The position numbers and the translations under genes were made by a program. From contig CAIKYE010000045.1 in assembly GCA_903831585.1 (NCBI GenBank), positions 1 through 23,574 of the forward strand: 23,574 nucleotides of DNA, in the 5' to 3' direction. The DNA is from an uncultured Micrococcales bacterium (GTDB lineage Bacteria; Actinomycetota; Actinomycetes; Actinomycetales; Microbacteriaceae). The notes below the pieces were generated by a model. The model was not told the DNA's origin. It ran no database searches and was given only the letters and a program-made list of their open reading frames with translations. Numbering within the stretch: position 1 is the first letter of the stretch; every line of letters begins with the position of its first letter. This document shows, piece after piece, positions 1 through 9,116 of this stretch.

Positions 1-31
1 CCACGAACCGAAAAGATTTGAACCTGTGAAT

Positions 32-601
32 CTAAGCTGCGTTGTTGAGATTCAATTCGGCCTGTTTTACGGCGGCCATAACTATTGACGAGGAATAGCC
101 CTTGCGAGCCAGGTAGCCATTGAGCCTTCTCTGGCGCACCGAGTATTCGAGATTAGCCATTCGAACTATGCGCTTGTTGGCTAGTTCGATTGCCATCTCA
201 AACTCGGTCTCGACGGTGATTTCGGAGGTGACCTGTTCGACAATGGTGGCTTCTACGCCTTTTTGGTTCAATTCGCGCTTTATGGCCGATTTTGCAAGTC
301 CTTTGAATTTTTGCCGTGAATTCACAACCGTTTCGGCATAGGCAACGTCGTCGATAAGTCCAACCTCGATGAAGCGTTCGATCATGGCTTCGGCTATCTC
401 TGCATCAATTTCTCGCCGCTCGAGAATTTGCTTCAGAGTGTGAGCTGACTTTGCTCCGCGAGCGAGTTGGTAGAGCAGGACATTTCTAGCACGCTGCTCT
501 TGGCGCTCGGGAGAAAGCTTTCGGGGTGCCTCGCCGGTTTCATTCTTAGAGGGATACCTCTTCTTGAAACCAGCGGGAGCACCCCGTCGACTTGAGTTCA
601 T
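32..601 (-). CDS. recX: Regulatory protein RecX
   Basis: RecX binds RecA filaments and modulates (usually inhibits) their recombinase and coprotease activities in the cytoplasm. The 189-aa product has the basic N-terminal tail often seen in actinobacterial RecX (about residues 1-35), followed by the three-helix tandem repeats of the family. Recognisable segments are the 'LLYQLARGAKSAHTLKQIL' stretch, 'GLIDDVAYAETVVNSR' with its conserved D-D-x-x-Y-A core, and the C-terminal 'RRLNGYLARKGYSSSIV' repeat. The ATG lies 5 nt after the recA stop codon (607-609), so the two are almost certainly co-transcribed; recA-recX is the standard actinobacterial arrangement. No independent Shine-Dalgarno is obvious, which suggests translation partly coupled to recA. 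The 31 nt left of the stop codon are too short to assign to a gene. Confidence 0.95.
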   Translation of the reverse strand: MNSSRRGAPAGFKKRYPSKNETGEAPRKLSPERQEQRARNVLLYQLARGAKSAHTLKQILERREIDAEIAEAMIERFIEVGLIDDVAYAETVVNSRQKFKGLAKSAIKRELNQKGVEATIVEQVTSEITVETEFEMAIELANKRIVRMANLEYSVRQRRLNGYLARKGYSSSIVMAAVKQAELNLNNAA

Positions 602-606
602 GATTG

Positions 607-1695
607 CTAGCTTGCGCTGGCTGCCTTTGGAGCCTTCGCCGGTGCCTCTTCGACAGAGACTTCAGCTTCTTCGACTGGAAGATCGGCTACGGCCTTAGGA
701 ACACCGATGCCTAGCTTCTGCTTGATCTTTTTCTCGATTTCGTTTGCAACCTCAGGGTTAGCAATTAGGTAGCCGCGAGAATTCTCTTTGCCCTGACCCA
801 ACTGCTCACCCTCGTAGGTGTACCAGGCACCTGACTTCTTGACGATTTCCTGGTCAACACCAAAGTCGAGAAGTGAGCCTTCACGTGAGATTCCAACACC
901 GTAAATAATGTCGAACTCGGCCTGCTTGAAAGGCGAAGCCATCTTGTTCTTGACTACCTTTACGCGGGTGCGGTTTCCGACGGCTTCTGTTCCGTCTTTC
1001 AAAGTCTCAATGCGGCGAATGTCTAGTCGAATCGAAGCGTAAAACTTCAATGCTTTTCCACCGGCGGTAGTTTCTGGACTACCGAAAAATACACCGATCT
1101 TTTCACGCAACTGGTTGATGAAGATCATCGTTGTTCCGGTTGTGCTAAGTGCACCGGTTAGCTTTCTCAGCGCCTGCGACATTAGTCGCGCCTGAAGACC
1201 AACGTGAGCATCGCCCATCTCGCCTTCGATTTCTGCTCTAGGAACAAGAGCGGCAACCGAGTCGATAACGATGACATCGAGTGAGCCTGATCGCACAAGC
1301 ATGTCTGCAATTTCGAGGGCTTGTTCACCTGTGTCAGGTTGGCTCACCAATAGTTCATCGATGTTGACGCCAAGCGCTTGTGCGTAAACCGGGTCGAGCG
1401 CGTGCTCGGCATCGATGAAGGCAGCGGTGCCACCGTTTCTTTGAGCATTGGCGATGGCGTGAAGAGCGACCGTGGTCTTACCCGAAGACTCTGGGCCGTA
1501 AATCTCGACGATTCGACCCTTTGGCAGTCCGCCAATACCGAGTGCAACGTCTAGTGCGATTGAGCCGGTCGAGATTACCTCTACCGGGGCGCGCTCGTCT
1601 GAGCCGAGGCGCATGATGGAGCCTTTTCCGAACTGACGGTCGATCTGAGCTAGTGCTGTATCGAGGGCCTTTTCGCGATCTGATGGTGATGGCAT
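607..1695 (-). CDS. recA: Recombinase RecA
   Basis: RecA is the ATP-dependent strand-exchange protein of homologous recombination and the coprotease that triggers LexA self-cleavage in the SOS response. The 362-aa product has the expected length. Walker A is GPESSGKTT (residues 67-75), preceded by the N-terminal helix ([14 protein letters not shown], about 6-19) and the 'GKGSIMRLG' segment. Further hallmarks are '[19 protein letters not shown]' (Walker B region), '[11 protein letters not shown]' and the DNA-binding/allosteric loop '[15 protein letters not shown]'. The last 30 residues are rich in Glu, Ala and Pro, as in other RecA tails. There is no intein, unlike some mycobacterial recA genes. 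The ATG is preceded by a GAAAGAAG Shine-Dalgarno, and the gene has a 165-nt upstream region with a candidate SOS box (1822-1837). Confidence 0.99.
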   Translation of the reverse strand: MPSPSDREKALDTALAQIDRQFGKGSIMRLGSDERAPVEVISTGSIALDVALGIGGLPKGRIVEIYGPESSGKTTVALHAIANAQRNGGTAAFIDAEHALDPVYAQALGVNIDELLVSQPDTGEQALEIADMLVRSGSLDVIVIDSVAALVPRAEIEGEMGDAHVGLQARLMSQALRKLTGALSTTGTTMIFINQLREKIGVFFGSPETTAGGKALKFYASIRLDIRRIETLKDGTEAVGNRTRVKVVKNKMASPFKQAEFDIIYGVGISREGSLLDFGVDQEIVKKSGAWYTYEGEQLGQGKENSRGYLIANPEVANEIEKKIKQKLGIGVPKAVADLPVEEAEVSVEEAPAKAPKAASAS

Positions 1696-1808
1696 TTGAG
1701 CTTCTTTCTGACTGCTTCTGTTTCAACTGACACTAGATGTGACATCGGACATTTACTTGGTCATCGCAGCTTCTGTTGAGAACTTACCCCTCAAAGTTGC
1801 TTGTTAGC

Positions 1809-1814
1809 AGGCTA
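1809..1814 (-). promoter_or_regulatory. Candidate recA promoter -10 hexamer
   Basis: On the minus strand this reads TAGCCT, the same -10 form seen at several other genes here. The SOS box at 1822-1837 lies immediately upstream and would cover the spacer and -35 zone, a classic repression position. I see no good -35 hexamer. The transcript would have a leader of roughly 105 nt before the recA ATG. This is inferred from sequence only. Confidence 0.4.
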
Positions 1815-1821
1815 GCAGGTT

Positions 1822-1837
1822 TCGAACAGATTTTCGA
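1822..1837. promoter_or_regulatory. Candidate SOS (LexA) box upstream of recA
   Basis: The 16-mer TCGAACAGATTTTCGA has perfect outer arms TCGAA/TTCGA and differs by one base (T for G in the right half) from the actinobacterial LexA pattern TCGAAC-N4-GTTCGA. It starts about 127 nt upstream of the recA start codon and overlaps the probable promoter. LexA control of recA is established in Actinobacteria; that this site is bound is inference. lexA itself is outside the window. Confidence 0.75.
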
Positions 1838-1860
1838 ACAATATTTGATTTGGCGTGTCG

Positions 1861-2088
1861 CTAATTCGTCTTTTTGTTCTTAGTCGGTTTTCCGTGCCAT
1901 CTATCCTTGGGGACTCCCGAAACCGAGCAAATGGCTAGCCAGACGGCCTTTGGGTCTTCTCCGTCATCAAGACACTGCTGCCCAGTGCGATCGGCCAGCG
2001 GCTGAAGAACTAGGTCTTTGAGCAGCACGGCGGCGTAGGCGTCGCCAAACTCATCGTTTAGAAGGTCTTGAAACTGACTGAGTTTCAC
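1861..2088 (-). CDS. DUF3046 family protein
   Basis: A 75-aa cytoplasmic protein of unknown function in the DUF3046 family, which is restricted to Actinobacteria and typically sits just upstream of recA. Family-like features are the N-terminal 'LNDEFGDAYAAVL' stretch, the 'LADRTGQQCLDDGEDPKAVW' region with its Gly-x-Asp-Pro-x-x-Val-Trp core, 'VPKDRW', and a Lys-rich tail. The start is GTG with no clear Shine-Dalgarno. It lies 12 nt downstream of the clgR-like gene stop codon, so it probably shares a transcript with that gene. I do not assign a function; location alone suggests a link to DNA repair or to the ClgR regulon, which is untested here. Confidence 0.9.
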   Translation of the reverse strand: MKLSQFQDLLNDEFGDAYAAVLLKDLVLQPLADRTGQQCLDDGEDPKAVWLAICSVSGVPKDRWHGKPTKNKKTN

Positions 2089-2100
2089 GCTGAAAAGGGG

Positions 2101-2478
2101 CTATTTTGCCGGCTGGTTTGCCGAGCTGCCGCTAGAGCTGCCAAGCAGGAATGCGTCAAATTCATCGAGTTCAACGTCGGCGAATTGACGACCGGTGATT
2201 GAGGCATCGAAGGTCTCAGGAACTAGGTCTGGAACAACAACACCCTCGAGAATCGCTAGGCGATCGCTGACCTCGCGCAGGATCACAGAAACCGGGGTGT
2301 CTAGGGCGTCGGCCAAAGAGGCCAAAATCTCAGAAGAAGCCTCTTTTTGTCCGCGCTCAACCTCGCTCAGGTAGCCGAGTGCAACGTTTGCTCGCGCTGC
2401 GACCTGGCGCAGCGTTTGACCCTTCTGGGTGCGGAAATCACGCAAAACGTCGCCGATTTCTTGACGAATAAGTGCCAT
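2101..2478 (-). CDS. clgR: XRE-family transcriptional regulator, ClgR-like
   Basis: A 125-aa DNA-binding regulator with a Cro/C1 helix-turn-helix at about residues 10-65 ('TLRQVAARANVALGYLSEVE' includes both HTH helices), followed by a linker and a C-terminal segment seen in ClgR/PopR proteins. In Corynebacterium, Streptomyces and mycobacteria ClgR activates clp protease genes and other proteostasis genes. Position between cinA and DUF3046-recA matches the clgR locus of other Actinobacteria. The start at 2478 is chosen because a strong GAAGGAGG Shine-Dalgarno (GGAGG pairing 2484-2488) precedes it at correct spacing; a start 14 codons upstream would place that signal inside the gene. The name rests on synteny plus HTH similarity, so a paralogous XRE regulator is possible. 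Confidence 0.85.
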   Translation of the reverse strand: MALIRQEIGDVLRDFRTQKGQTLRQVAARANVALGYLSEVERGQKEASSEILASLADALDTPVSVILREVSDRLAILEGVVVPDLVPETFDASITGRQFADVELDEFDAFLLGSSSGSSANQPAK

Positions 2479-2627
2479 CTGGGCCTCCTTCAAAATCAAT
2501 TTAGTGGGTACCTGCGACAAAAATACTCAAAGTGTCTGAAAGTTGCCTGATTGTCGCTCAAGTTAGAACCATTGGTCCGGCTCAGTTAGTCCCGATTTAG
2601 TTGACTTTGCCATGGCTTCGGCAGAAT

Positions 2628-3170
2628 CTAGCTGCTGGCTTGAAGCACTGACTGCAGCAGGCGCGCGGCCGCAATTGCCGACTGCTCGCGAATCTCGGTG
2701 CGACTGCCCGAGAGTGTCAACTCGAGAACCTCAACCTCATGCCCCGGCACCTGAACTGCAACGAAGACCAATCCCTGAGGTTTTGGCGCTAGATTGCCGA
2801 GGTTCGAAGCGTTCGGTGACTCACTGGCCATGCCTGTGGTCGAAATCGAAACCAAAAGTTCTGGCTCAATATTGGCCTGAAGCGCGAAGAGTTCTAGAGC
2901 TCCCGAAGCCATGGCAATCGCAACTTCTGAGCTGACCGCTCCCCTGGCCTTGAGCAATTCTGCTGAGACACCGAGAAGATTTTGTTTGACCGAATCTTGG
3001 TATGCCACGACGGATCCGAGAAAAACTCTCGAGGCACCTTCTATCGCAACAAAGCTTGAACTCAACAATCCACCGGTTAGGGACTCGGCGATTGCAAGTT
3101 TGTAGCCGCGCGATTCGAGTTCTGCTAACAGCGCTTCGAATAGATTGCTCTCCAGCTGGCTTGCGCTCAT
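2628..3170 (-). CDS. cinA: CinA C-terminal domain protein, nicotinamide-nucleotide amidohydrolase
   Basis: The 180-aa product corresponds to the stand-alone CinA C-terminal domain (PncC type), which deamidates nicotinamide mononucleotide to nicotinic acid mononucleotide in pyridine nucleotide salvage. Visible family motifs are 'AIAESLTGGLLSS' (about residues 27-39; the catalytic Ser lies in the ESLTGG motif), 'FLGSVVAYQDSVKQNLLGV', 'GAVSSEVAIAMASGA' and 'SISTTGMA'. The N-terminal molybdopterin-binding-like domain of full-length CinA is absent, as is common in Actinobacteria. The ATG overlaps the pgsA stop codon by 4 nt (ATGA), indicating translational coupling in a ftsK-pgsA-cinA operon. Enzyme activity is inferred from family. 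Confidence 0.93.
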   Translation of the reverse strand: MSASQLESNLFEALLAELESRGYKLAIAESLTGGLLSSSFVAIEGASRVFLGSVVAYQDSVKQNLLGVSAELLKARGAVSSEVAIAMASGALELFALQANIEPELLVSISTTGMASESPNASNLGNLAPKPQGLVFVAVQVPGHEVEVLELTLSGSRTEIREQSAIAAARLLQSVLQASS

Positions 3171-3742
3171 CGGCGCAACTTCAACTCGGCATCGATGTAT
3201 TGAATTGCGGTAATGATTGTGACAAACAGTGCGAAGTAAATGAGCACCATCTCAATCGGAATGAGCCATGGAAAGTAGTAGTCAAATGGAGAAAGCAAAA
3301 AACCAATAGCAATCGACTGCATAACGGTCTTGAACTTTCCGCCTGGCGAGGCTGCCAAAACTCGGCGCTTGGCAACCACAAGTCGATAGATGGTTATCGC
3401 GAACTCGCGAAACAGAATTGCACCGGTGATAAACCAGCTCAATTCGCCCAATATCGATAGTGAAACCAGAGCGCCACCAATTAGCGCCTTGTCAGCGATG
3501 GGGTCTAGGAGTTTTCCCAAGTTTGTGATCAGGTTGCGCTTGCGAGCTATAGCGCCATCAATGCCATCGGTTGATATTGCAATGACAAAAATTGCCGTGG
3601 CCACCCAGCGCTCAACACCGCTTTTTTCGGGAGAAGCAAACAGCAGGGTTATGAATACCGGAACCAAAAGGATGCGCAGCAAAGTGATGCTATTTGGGAG
3701 GTTGAGGCCGAATGCCACTAGTTTCGACCCGTCAACTGCCAC
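3167..3742 (-). CDS. pgsA: CDP-diacylglycerol--glycerol-3-phosphate 3-phosphatidyltransferase
   Basis: Integral membrane enzyme that makes phosphatidylglycerophosphate from CDP-diacylglycerol and glycerol-3-phosphate, the first committed step to phosphatidylglycerol and cardiolipin. The CDP-alcohol phosphatidyltransferase signature D-x2-D-G-x2-A-R-x8-G-x3-D-x3-D is intact: D59, D62, G63, A66, R67, G76, D80 and D84. '[16 protein letters not shown]' at about 15-30 is the usual first membrane segment, and several hydrophobic segments follow. The start is a GTG that overlaps the ftsK end by 25 nt; a second GTG at 3718 (giving 183 aa, sharing one base with the ftsK TAG) is an equally plausible coupled start. 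It overlaps cinA by 4 nt downstream. Confidence 0.93.
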   Translation of the reverse strand: MAVDGSKLVAFGLNLPNSITLLRILLVPVFITLLFASPEKSGVERWVATAIFVIAISTDGIDGAIARKRNLITNLGKLLDPIADKALIGGALVSLSILGELSWFITGAILFREFAITIYRLVVAKRRVLAASPGGKFKTVMQSIAIGFLLSPFDYYFPWLIPIEMVLIYFALFVTIITAIQYIDAELKLRR

Positions 3743-6327
3743 GCGTCTTCGTCGCCGTCATCGTCGTCGTCGTTTGCACGAGCCACGAAGTCGGCCGGGT
3801 CTCCGGCTGCCAAAGATTCAAAACCTTGGCTCTCAGACTCGATTTCACGCGCGGCTTGGGTAACCGCCGCAGCAGCCTTGGCCCCGGGTTCGCCGCGCAA
3901 CTGCGCCAGAATCATCGCGAGGTCTTCTGGGCGAACCATGACATCGCGGGCTTTAGAGCCTTCGCTCGGGCCCACGATATTGCGCGATTCCAGTAGATCC
4001 ATGAGTCTTCCGGCTTTAGCGAAACCAACGCGCAGTTTGCGTTGCAGCATCGAGGTCGAGCCAAATTGTGAATTGATGATTAACTCGGCAGCCTGCAGCA
4101 GCACATCCAGGTCGTCACCGATGTCTGCATCAACAACGCGTGAAGTCTTAACCTCGACCACGTCTTCGCGGTACTCGGGTTTCATCTGAGCTTTTACGTG
4201 ATCGACGACTCGCTGCATTTCGTCTTCTGCTAACCAAGCGCTTTGAACACGGATGGGTTTGTTGGTTCCCATCGGCGAGAACAAAGCATCGCCCTGACCG
4301 ACAAGTTTCTCTGCACCGGTCTGATCGAGAATGACTCGCGAGTCGGTTATCGAAGAAACCGAGAAAGCCAATCGGCTTGGAACGTTTGCCTTGATCAAGC
4401 CGGTCACAACATCAACCGATGGGCGCTGGGTCGCCAAGACGAGGTGGATTCCCGAGGCACGAGCCAGCTGAGTAATTCGCACAATTGAATCTTCAACATC
4501 TCTAGGAGCAACAATCATTAGGTCGGCCAACTCATCGACGACGACAAGAAGGTATGGGTATGGCTGAAGTTTGCGATCGCTACCTTCGGGCAGATTGACC
4601 TCACCGGCAACGACGGCTCGGTTGAAATCATCGATGTGCTTGAAACCGAAGGATGCGAGGTCGTCGTAGCGCGAGTCCATCTCTTTGACAACCCACTGAA
4701 GAATTTCTGCGGCCTTCTTTGCGTCAGTCACGATTGGCGTGATTAGGTGAGGCACGCCCTGGTATGCAGAGAGCTCAACTCGCTTCGGGTCAACCAGAAT
4801 CATTCGAACTTCTGCCGGCTTGGCGCGCATGAGAATCGATGTGATCATCGAGTTGATGAAGCTCGACTTTCCGGCTCCGGTAGCACCAGCCACTAGCAAG
4901 TGCGGCATCTTGGCCAGGTTGGCAACAACGAATCCACCTTCGACGTCTTTGCCAACGCCGATGGTCAGAGGGTGCAGGCTCTGCTTGGCAACAGGTGATC
5001 GAAGCACATCGCCGAGAGAGACAATCTCGCGGTCAGTGTTTGGAATTTCTATTCCGATAAGAGACTTACCCGGAATCGGTGCAAGGATGCGAACCTCGTT
5101 GCTTGCGACCGCGTAAGAAATGTTGTTGCTCAATCGAGTGACAGCCTCAACCTTGACACCGGCGGCGAGCTCGACTTCGTAACGCGTAACTGTTGGGCCG
5201 CGCGAGAAGCCAACAACCTTGGCGGCAATATCGAATTCGGTGAAGACGCTGTCGATTGCCACAACTATGGCGTCATTCGCGGCGGTCTTGGCCTTGGGCG
5301 GAGTGCCCGGAGTTAGCAAATCGTTTGCGGGCAAGACATAGGGACGCATTCGAAGAGGTTTAGCCGGTTCAACTTTGGCAACCGGCACACTCTGTGTTTC
5401 TGCTTCTTCTTCGGCAACGATTTCGATGGGTTCTGTCTTCGGTTCTTCGGTGTCTACCGAAGGCACATTCAAGTCGGTCGGTTGATTGAAGAGAGCGTCT
5501 AAACCATCAACATCGTGAGTCTGCCCATCATCTGTCAGCACCGCTTTTTCAAAAGCGCCGTCGGCGTCTCTCGAGCGACGCCACCAGGGAACCTTAGTGC
5601 CGTCGAACGCTTCTAACATTTCTTCGTCTTCAGGTTCTGCTTCGGATTTCTCTTTTGCGGCGCCGAATAGGTAGTGCTTGAGTTCAGCAAGCCGTTCGCC
5701 AATTCTGGTTGGCGAGGTCTTGCTCATAATCAAAATTGACCCGATCGAAATCAGGGCCATAACTGGCACCGCACCCCACACCGTGATGGTGTTCAAGAAT
5801 GGCCACGAAATCAACCAGCCGAACAGGCCACCGTTATAGGCAAGCTTCCATTCGCCATCGCTCGGAACCGGTTGACTGCCAAGCAGATGAAAGAAGCCGC
5901 TGATCGAAACGAGCAGCAAGAACAGACCCACGCCGATTCGGCCGTTTTCTTTGACTGTCGACGGATGACGCATGAGATAAATTGCAAAAATCACCATGAC
6001 GACAGGCAGAGCAAGCGCTAACTTTCCGAAGAGCAAACCGAAAGTGACAACGTGCAAGCCAAGGGCCCAACCCTCATTGATCAAAAACCAGCTGAAGCCT
6101 GCACCGGCAATACCAAGCAGAAACAAGAAGAACGGGATTCCGTCGCGTCGGTCTTCTTTGGCGATTTTGTCTGGGCTGAGTGCCCTGGCCGCTGCCCCTA
6201 ACGAGTGGGCCAAGACCAGGTAAATTCGGGTGGCAAGGTTCTGCGGGTTTCCCTCGCTAGCCGGCCTGCGGGTGCGACTGGCCCCCGAGCGGGTCGAGTT
6301 TTTAGCAGCTGGTTTGCGCGTGGCCAT
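3718..6327 (-). CDS. ftsK: DNA translocase FtsK
   Basis: FtsK/SpoIIIE-type septal DNA pump that clears chromosomal DNA from the division site and helps resolve dimers. In the 869-aa product, an N-terminal region has several membrane segments between about residues 62 and 202, then a low-complexity acidic/Pro linker (about 225-325). The motor follows, with Walker [10 protein letters not shown] (481-489), Walker B '[12 protein letters not shown]' (D598, E599) and '[13 protein letters not shown]'. The C-terminal winged-helix gamma domain includes '[19 protein letters not shown]', which reads KOPS/FRS-type polarity sequences in relatives. The tail is acidic with a run of five Asp. I chose the ATG at 6327; a TTG 10 codons upstream is possible. 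A TAGGGT hexamer at minus positions 6352-6347 could be the -10 of its promoter. Confidence 0.97.
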   Translation of the reverse strand: MATRKPAAKNSTRSGASRTRRPASEGNPQNLATRIYLVLAHSLGAAARALSPDKIAKEDRRDGIPFFLFLLGIAGAGFSWFLINEGWALGLHVVTFGLLFGKLALALPVVMVIFAIYLMRHPSTVKENGRIGVGLFLLLVSISGFFHLLGSQPVPSDGEWKLAYNGGLFGWLISWPFLNTITVWGAVPVMALISIGSILIMSKTSPTRIGERLAELKHYLFGAAKEKSEAEPEDEEMLEAFDGTKVPWWRRSRDADGAFEKAVLTDDGQTHDVDGLDALFNQPTDLNVPSVDTEEPKTEPIEIVAEEEAETQSVPVAKVEPAKPLRMRPYVLPANDLLTPGTPPKAKTAANDAIVVAIDSVFTEFDIAAKVVGFSRGPTVTRYEVELAAGVKVEAVTRLSNNISYAVASNEVRILAPIPGKSLIGIEIPNTDREIVSLGDVLRSPVAKQSLHPLTIGVGKDVEGGFVVANLAKMPHLLVAGATGAGKSSFINSMITSILMRAKPAEVRMILVDPKRVELSAYQGVPHLITPIVTDAKKAAEILQWVVKEMDSRYDDLASFGFKHIDDFNRAVVAGEVNLPEGSDRKLQPYPYLLVVVDELADLMIVAPRDVEDSIVRITQLARASGIHLVLATQRPSVDVVTGLIKANVPSRLAFSVSSITDSRVILDQTGAEKLVGQGDALFSPMGTNKPIRVQSAWLAEDEMQRVVDHVKAQMKPEYREDVVEVKTSRVVDADIGDDLDVLLQAAELIINSQFGSTSMLQRKLRVGFAKAGRLMDLLESRNIVGPSEGSKARDVMVRPEDLAMILAQLRGEPGAKAAAAVTQAAREIESESQGFESLAAGDPADFVARANDDDDDGDEDAWQLTGRN

Positions 6328-6414
6328 GCCACAAACTTTAACAGCCACCCTAGACAAAATGCGGGAGGCAGTCGGTGCTAGTCGAATTGAAGCCCTTGAG
6401 AGCCCTGCTGCCCG

Positions 6415-8091
6415 CTAGTCGACGATTACGACCGGAATGATCATTGGCCTGCGTCGGTGGGCCTTATTGACCCAGGTTCCGATGGTTCGGCGAATAACCT
6501 GCTGCATCGCATAGCTGTCACGGATGCCTTCGGCGGCTGCCTGGGCAAGCGCGAGGGCTATTTGTGGCTTGACGTCGTCGAAGACGTGATCTTCTTCGGC
6601 GAAGGCGCGGGCACGAATCTCTGGGCCAACCTTGACTCGGCCGGTGGCACCGTCGATTGTGCAGAAGATCGAGATGAACCCCTCTTCGGCCAGCGTGCGG
6701 CGGTCTTTGAGGTCTTCCTCGGTAATCTTTCCGACGGTCTTGCCGTCAACGAAGAGCAGCCCGCACTCCACGGCACCGACCACCTCGGCGATGCCATCGG
6801 CAAGGTCAACCACCCATCCGTCTTCTGTTATCAAAACTCGCTCTTGCGGAATACCGGTCTGCTCGGCCAACTTGCCGTTTGCAATCAGGTGACGATATTC
6901 GCCGTGCACCGGCATCACGTTCTTTGGCTTCAAGATGTTGTAGCAGTAAAGCAACTCACCTGCCGCAGCGTGACCCGATACGTGCACCTTGGCGTTGCCC
7001 TTGTGCACGACGTTTGCGCCGAGTTTGGTTAGTCCGTCGATTACTTTGTAGACGGCGTTCTCGTTTCCGGGAATTAGCGAGCTCGCCAAGATAACCGTGT
7101 CACCCTCGCCGATTTCGATGTCGTGTTCGAGGTTTGCCATTCGCGCGAGCACTGCCATTGGCTCACCCTGTGAGCCGGTTGACATGTAAACCAGTTGATT
7201 GTCGGGAATGTTGGTCGCGTGTTTCGAATCAATCAGCGCGCCTTCGGGAACGGTTAGATAGCCCATCTGCTGTGCGATTTGCATGTTTCGAACCATGCTG
7301 CGACCGACAAGCGCAACCTTGCGGTTGTTTGCGATTGCTGCGTCTACCACCTGCTGAACGCGATGTACGTGACTTGAGAATGATGCAACAATCACGCGAC
7401 GCTTAGAACGCGCAATGACATTTTCGATAACCGGACCAATGTCTTTTTCTAGCGGGGTGAAACCCGGAACATCGGCGTTGGTTGAGTCGCTCATGAAAAG
7501 GTCTAGGCCCGCTTCGCCAACCCTTGCAAAAGCACGAAGGTCGGTGAGCCTGCCGTCTAGCGGCAGTTGATCCATCTTGAAGTCACCGGTGTGCAAAACG
7601 GTGCCTGCCACGGTCTTGATGACTACGGCAAGCGCATCTGGAATCGAGTGATTGACAGCGATGAACTCGAGGTTGAAGTCGCCGTACTTCTTGGTCTGCC
7701 CCTCGGCGGTGACCATGACGTTTGGTGTGATGCGGTGTTCTTTGAGCTTGGCTTCCAAGAATGCGAGAGTCAGCGCAGATCCGATAATCGGAATGTCATC
7801 GCGCAACCGCAGCAGGTAGGGCACGCCACCGATGTGGTCTTCGTGTCCGTGAGTCAGCACGATTGCTAGTACGTCATCCATGCGATCACGGATGTAGCCG
7901 AAATCAGGCAAGATAACGTCGATGCCCGGTTGAGTCTCCTCAGGAAACAAAACACCACAGTCGACGATGAGCAGTTTGCCGTTGATCTCGAAGACGGTCA
8001 TGTTGCGACCGATTTCTCCGATTCCGCCTAGCGGCACGATTCGAAGAACGTCTTTTCTTAGCGGGGCTGGAGCTGGAAGGGTTAGAACCAT
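6415..8091 (-). CDS. rnj: Ribonuclease J
   Basis: Metallo-beta-lactamase/beta-CASP ribonuclease with endonuclease and 5'-3' exonuclease activity in mRNA decay and rRNA maturation. The zinc-binding motif H81-G-H83-E-D85-H86 is intact. Other expected elements are 'VPLGGIGEIGRNM' near the N-terminus, 'HTGDFKMD', 'SDSTNADVPGFTPLE', the beta-CASP segment 'VIVASFSSHVHRVQQVVDAA', and 'VSGHAAAGELL' with its conserved His. The 558-aa length matches actinobacterial RNase J. A clear AGGAGA Shine-Dalgarno precedes the ATG. It lies 31 nt after dapA and 57 nt before ftsK; dapA-rnj adjacency is common in Actinobacteria and is positional rather than functional. Confidence 0.97.
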   Translation of the reverse strand: MVLTLPAPAPLRKDVLRIVPLGGIGEIGRNMTVFEINGKLLIVDCGVLFPEETQPGIDVILPDFGYIRDRMDDVLAIVLTHGHEDHIGGVPYLLRLRDDIPIIGSALTLAFLEAKLKEHRITPNVMVTAEGQTKKYGDFNLEFIAVNHSIPDALAVVIKTVAGTVLHTGDFKMDQLPLDGRLTDLRAFARVGEAGLDLFMSDSTNADVPGFTPLEKDIGPVIENVIARSKRRVIVASFSSHVHRVQQVVDAAIANNRKVALVGRSMVRNMQIAQQMGYLTVPEGALIDSKHATNIPDNQLVYMSTGSQGEPMAVLARMANLEHDIEIGEGDTVILASSLIPGNENAVYKVIDGLTKLGANVVHKGNAKVHVSGHAAAGELLYCYNILKPKNVMPVHGEYRHLIANGKLAEQTGIPQERVLITEDGWVVDLADGIAEVVGAVECGLLFVDGKTVGKITEEDLKDRRTLAEEGFISIFCTIDGATGRVKVGPEIRARAFAEEDHVFDDVKPQIALALAQAAAEGIRDSYAMQQVIRRTIGTWVNKAHRRRPMIIPVVIVD

Positions 8092-8122
8092 CGGTTCAAT
8101 CTCCTATTGTTTTCGACGCGCT

Positions 8123-9100
8123 TTAGCGTGTGGTGCCGGCTACTTTCGGTAGCGCGCCACCAGCAGCAGCATTGCGATCTGGGCGGAAGTTCTCAAAACT
8201 TAGGCCCGTGACCGAGCCAACCTTGTCGATGTCTTGCTCGATGCGTGCAGCCTCTGACTCTTCAGGGCCAACGAGCGGTAGTCGAACGCGAGGGCTGTTT
8301 ATGAGACCCAAGCCGTGCAAGATATATTTCGAAGCCACGGTTCCGGGAACATGGTTCATGGCAGCACGAACCAGAGGCTCGAGAGAGTTGTGCACCTTCT
8401 GTGCGTGGTGAAAATCGTTTCGGTTCGTGGCATCCAGCATTTCGCGATATGCGGCCGGTGAAATGTTTGCGGTCACACCAATCAAACCGGTTGCACCAAT
8501 TGCCAGGTGCGCGAGAACGTTGCTGTCATCGCCAGAGAAATATAGAAGATCTGTTTCGTTCATGACGCGCGAAGCCTGAGCCAGATCGCCCTTGGCATCC
8601 TTGATCGCAACGATGTTTGGGTGTGTGGCAGAGCGAAGAATTGTCTCGTATGCGATTGGAATTCCGGTGCGACCGGGAATGTCATAGAGAATTACCGGCA
8701 GGTCGGTAGCGTCTGCAATCAACCTGAAGTGAGTCAGCACACCCGCCTGAGTCGGCTTGTTGTAGTAAGGCGTGACAATCATGACACCGTCGGCGCCAGC
8801 TTTTTCACTTGCCTTGTAGAGCTGCATCGCGTGAGCAGTTTCGTTCGAGCCACCGCCGGTAATGATTTTGGCGCGGCCTGCCGAAACCGACTTGCCAACC
8901 TCAACGAGTTTCAGTTTTTCTGCGTCTGTAAGAGTGCTGGTCTCACCGGTCGTGCCGGTAACCACAACGCCGTCAGCGCCGCTTGAGATCACATAGTCGA
9001 TGTGCTTTTCGGTCGCAGGCCAGTCGACTTCACCCTCTGAGTTCATCGGGGTGACCAGAGCGACTAGCACCTGGCCGAAGATGTTCTTGTTCTGCGACAT
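8123..9100 (-). CDS. dapA: 4-hydroxy-tetrahydrodipicolinate synthase
   Basis: Condenses pyruvate with aspartate-semialdehyde in the first dedicated step of the diaminopimelate/lysine pathway, supplying peptidoglycan and lysine. The TIM-barrel family residues are present: 'GTTGE' (49-53), the 'VTPYYNKPTQAG' loop, the catalytic Tyr139 in 'ILYDIPGRTG', and the Schiff-base Lys167 in 'IVAIKDAKGDL'. The 325-aa length is slightly above the usual 290-300, owing to a 20-25 residue Ala/Gly-rich tail. The ATG is 16 nt after the thyX stop codon and has no Shine-Dalgarno; instead TAGCCT sits 6 nt upstream, consistent with a leaderless internal promoter. dapB lies about 2.2 kb away on the same strand. Confidence 0.97.
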   Translation of the reverse strand: MSQNKNIFGQVLVALVTPMNSEGEVDWPATEKHIDYVISSGADGVVVTGTTGETSTLTDAEKLKLVEVGKSVSAGRAKIITGGGSNETAHAMQLYKASEKAGADGVMIVTPYYNKPTQAGVLTHFRLIADATDLPVILYDIPGRTGIPIAYETILRSATHPNIVAIKDAKGDLAQASRVMNETDLLYFSGDDSNVLAHLAIGATGLIGVTANISPAAYREMLDATNRNDFHHAQKVHNSLEPLVRAAMNHVPGTVASKYILHGLGLINSPRVRLPLVGPEESEAARIEQDIDKVGSVTGLSFENFRPDRNAAAGGALPKVAGTTR

Positions 9101-9106
9101 GACTAA

Positions 9107-9112
9107 AGGCTA
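9107..9112 (-). promoter_or_regulatory. Candidate leaderless -10 hexamer for dapA
   Basis: Minus strand reads TAGCCT, then six bases (TTAGTC), then the dapA ATG. This spacing places a transcription start at or next to the A of the ATG, as in leaderless actinobacterial mRNAs. It lies in the 16-nt gap after thyX. Confidence 0.5.
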
Positions 9113-9116
9113 GCGG

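Noticed and set aside
1..31. Possible tRNA 3' end or start of the next gene left of recX
   Set aside because: The minus strand has a GTTCAAATC stretch like a T-loop, but the flanking bases do not form a T-stem, and the piece is too short to support either a tRNA or a coding start.
607..1695. Possible intein in recA
   Set aside because: The protein is of standard length with all motifs contiguous.
2521..2627. Regulatory site or terminator between cinA and the clgR-like gene
   Set aside because: Only a weak ACCA/TGGT dyad is visible and no T-run; not enough to call.
3750..3775. GTC/GAC trinucleotide run
   Set aside because: It encodes the Asp-rich C-terminal tail of FtsK and is too short to be called a repeat locus.
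3390..3863. Plus-strand open frames over pgsA and the ftsK end
   Set aside because: Low-complexity Arg-rich translation opposite confirmed genes, without start signals.
6457..7032. 191-codon open frame on the plus strand opposite rnj
   Set aside because: It lies fully inside RNase J, whose motifs and length are certain; the opposite-strand frame has no recognisable family features or ribosome binding site and is explained by codon bias.
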